Part shown: positions 51,801-52,147 of the stretch, piece after piece
Numbering within the stretch: position 1 is the first letter of the stretch
Layout: the number at the start of each line of letters is the position of its first letter
Source of the DNA: RGIG8244 sp045592785
GTDB lineage: Bacteria > Verrucomicrobiota > Lentisphaeria > Victivallales > UBA1829
Assembly: GCA_045592785.1 (NCBI GenBank)
Contig: JAZNVL010000046.1
Coordinates: 1-52,147, forward strand
Direction: 5' to 3'
Length of the DNA: 52,147 nt
The notes under the pieces: model-generated
Told to the model about the DNA's origin: nothing
The model's input: only the letters and a program-made list of their open reading frames with translations
Databases searched by the model: none
Translations under genes and position numbers: made by a program

Positions 51801-52147
51801 GGTTCAACAAGTTTAGCGATTTCTTCGTAGGGGATTTCTTCAAACTTGTGAACTTCGTGGGAGGTACGGAATCCGTCAAAGAACTGCAGGAAGGGAACTT
51901 TGGACTTGTAGGTGGCGAGGTGAGCGACCAGAGCAAGGTCCATTTCTTCCTGAACAGAGTTTGCACAGAGCATTGCAAAACCGGTGTTACGGCATGCCAC
52001 CACGTCAGAGTGGTCACCGAAAATTGCCAGAGACTGGCAGGCAAGAGATCTTGCGGTAACATGGAAGACGGTCGGGAGAAGTTCCCCGGCGATCTTGTAC
52101 ATGTTCGGGATCATCAGAAGAAGTCCCTGAGATGCGGTGTAAGTGGT
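48854..52147 (-). CDS. Pyruvate:ferredoxin (flavodoxin) oxidoreductase, 5' end outside the window
   Basis: The frame is open to the window edge (first visible residues TTYTASQGLLLMIPN), so about 90-100 N-terminal residues are missing; 1097 residues are seen of about 1180. It is the single-chain PFOR that makes acetyl-CoA, CO2 and reduced ferredoxin from pyruvate. Visible are the CoA-binding middle domain, two [4Fe-4S] ferredoxin clusters (CIQCGVCASACPHA and CTGCGVCLDQCP), the thiamine-diphosphate domain with GGDGWANDIGYAGIDHV and DTEVYSNTGGQ, and the cluster Cys CAGCGETPY. It ends beside a shared terminator. Central to an anaerobic lifestyle. Confidence 0.95.
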   Translation of the reverse strand, partial: TTYTASQGLLLMIPNMYKIAGELLPTVFHVTARSLACQSLAIFGDHSDVVACRNTGFAMLCANSVQEEMDLALVAHLATYKSKVPFLQFFDGFRTSHEVHKFEEIPYEEIAKLVEPQYIEEFRNRALRPEAPVCKVGAQNGDVYFQGRETVNKFYDACPAIVQEKMDAVAKVTGRSYKLFDYVGAADATDVIVAMGSSCETIEEAITYLNKERGTKYGLIKVRLYRPFFTEAFLEALPKTVKRIAVLDRTKEPGAIGEPLYLDVKVAVNNPEITIIGGRYGLSSKEFSPSMVLAIYKHLASANPFHGFTVGITDDVTNTSIPVDEQIVTEPAGTTNCMFYGLGGDGTVGANKTTIKIIGMYTDKDAQAYFAYDSKKSFGLTCSHLRFSDSPIKSTYLITSPDFVSCSTAAYIGRYDLLKGIKEGGTFLLNSHYSNDEVFSKLTRDMQETIINKKIKFYNIDAESIVKSQPGLRGKGANTVMMVAYFKLSGIVPYEKAEEGMKKLNAKTFGKKGQDVVDMNNKLVDLAADACKEVIVPASLDGISCVEAPKLIPDDASEFARKIIEPSMHNEGDSIPVSAMSVDGTLPTGTACLEKRGIAPRVPKWVTANCIQCGVCASACPHAAIRTKLISDKDLAGAPASFATKPAVPAFEDLKFKVQVYIEDCTGCGVCLDQCPMTAKEGKQALVWSSLEAERAAGENANEKFFDETPDNVMGKNTTATIKGAMLRKPLFEFSGACAGCGETPYVKLMAQLFGENAIIANATGCSSIYGGTFPTIPYTKTKEGRGPAWANSLFEDNAEFGFGMRMAVDSNRSTLKEYCEKVLAAEEAPAELKDAINGALKFWDDSKTPEAIAAQANAKAVIAKCAAECDCPVLAKVNELSDYFCDKSVWIIGGDGWANDIGYAGIDHVVAMGKNVNILVLDTEVYSNTGGQSSKATPTAAVAKFAAGGKRTYKKNMGFMCMSYGYVYVASVALGADRAQVLKAFREAEAYNGPSIIFAYAPCIAHGIDMSKTQTEQKRAVEAGYWPLYRYNPAAEAPFSWDAKPASASYQDFIRSEGRYKSLVKANPAEAEELFAKAEKDAAKRMEFYQNVGKLM

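Noticed and set aside
1..52147. Search for tRNA, rRNA, riboswitch and integrase/attachment sites
   Set aside because: No cloverleaf, rRNA segment, recognisable riboswitch core or integrase was seen by eye; a covariance-model scan could still find a weak case.

Overview
The window (about 52 kb, moderate GC, dense coding, Shine-Dalgarno starts) looks like a chromosomal piece of an anaerobic Gram-negative bacterium, most likely a gut or rumen member of the Lentisphaerota (Victivallales-like) within the PVC group. The outer-membrane and LPS genes (lpxD, an LpxL/HtrB-type acyltransferase, a WaaP-type kinase, an OmpH/Skp chaperone), pyruvate:ferredoxin oxidoreductase, Etf/acyl-CoA dehydrogenase, a zinc-ribbon Ser/Thr kinase and many glycoside hydrolases support this. 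The phylum call is inference from gene content, not from a marker phylogeny. No rRNA, tRNA, CRISPR array or complete transposon was seen.

Layout. 1-133: 5' end of a group IIC intron (minus strand), inserted just after a terminator hairpin. 0.2-3.8 kb: an SGNH-like hydrolase, a small lipoprotein, then an operon with prmA and rsmD. 3.9-6.8 kb: a coiled-coil/acidic-tail membrane protein, a 35-aa membrane microprotein, a 52-aa lipoprotein and a lipid A acyltransferase. 6.8-11.1 kb: a Ser/Thr kinase (minus), then a WaaP-like kinase, an EEP-family lipoprotein and an unknown membrane-anchored protein (plus). 11.1-20.1 kb: a carbohydrate island, with a GH38 alpha-mannosidase broken by an in-frame stop and an amidohydrolase (minus), divergent from SDR oxidoreductase, uxuA, dCMP deaminase, GH29 fucosidase and a probably truncated glycosidase-like gene (plus). 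20.1-27 kb (minus): GH95 fucosidase, then the ompH-lpxD-ribokinase-esterase-esterase unit. 27-29 kb (minus): lgt and an RluD-type pseudouridine synthase.

29-38.8 kb: a DeoR-led operon (deoR, E2, E3, fused E1, zinc dehydrogenase; minus) encodes a 2-oxoacid-dehydrogenase-type complex, divergent from a ribulokinase-type FGGY kinase and a ThuA-like gene (plus). 39-40.6 kb: a repeat protein with 14 copies of a [ST][IM][KR]L motif and a C-terminal membrane anchor. 40.7-45.2 kb: etfB-etfA-acyl-CoA dehydrogenase-rpoZ-purE. 45.3-48.8 kb: a PSP1/RicT-like protein with a poly-Asn tail, a cytidylate kinase fused to a YbgC-type thioesterase, and tilS. 48.9-52.1 kb (minus): pyruvate:ferredoxin oxidoreductase, cut by the window edge.

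Together the genes suggest an organism that trims fucose- and mannose-containing glycans and hexuronates, ferments the products anaerobically (PFOR, Etf/acyl-CoA dehydrogenase) and builds an LPS outer membrane. Promoters fit TTGNNN, 16-17 bp, TATATT-like throughout. The most unusual items are the cytidylate kinase-thioesterase fusion, the motif-repeat membrane protein, the DeoR-controlled complex with a fused E1, and the terminator-targeted intron.
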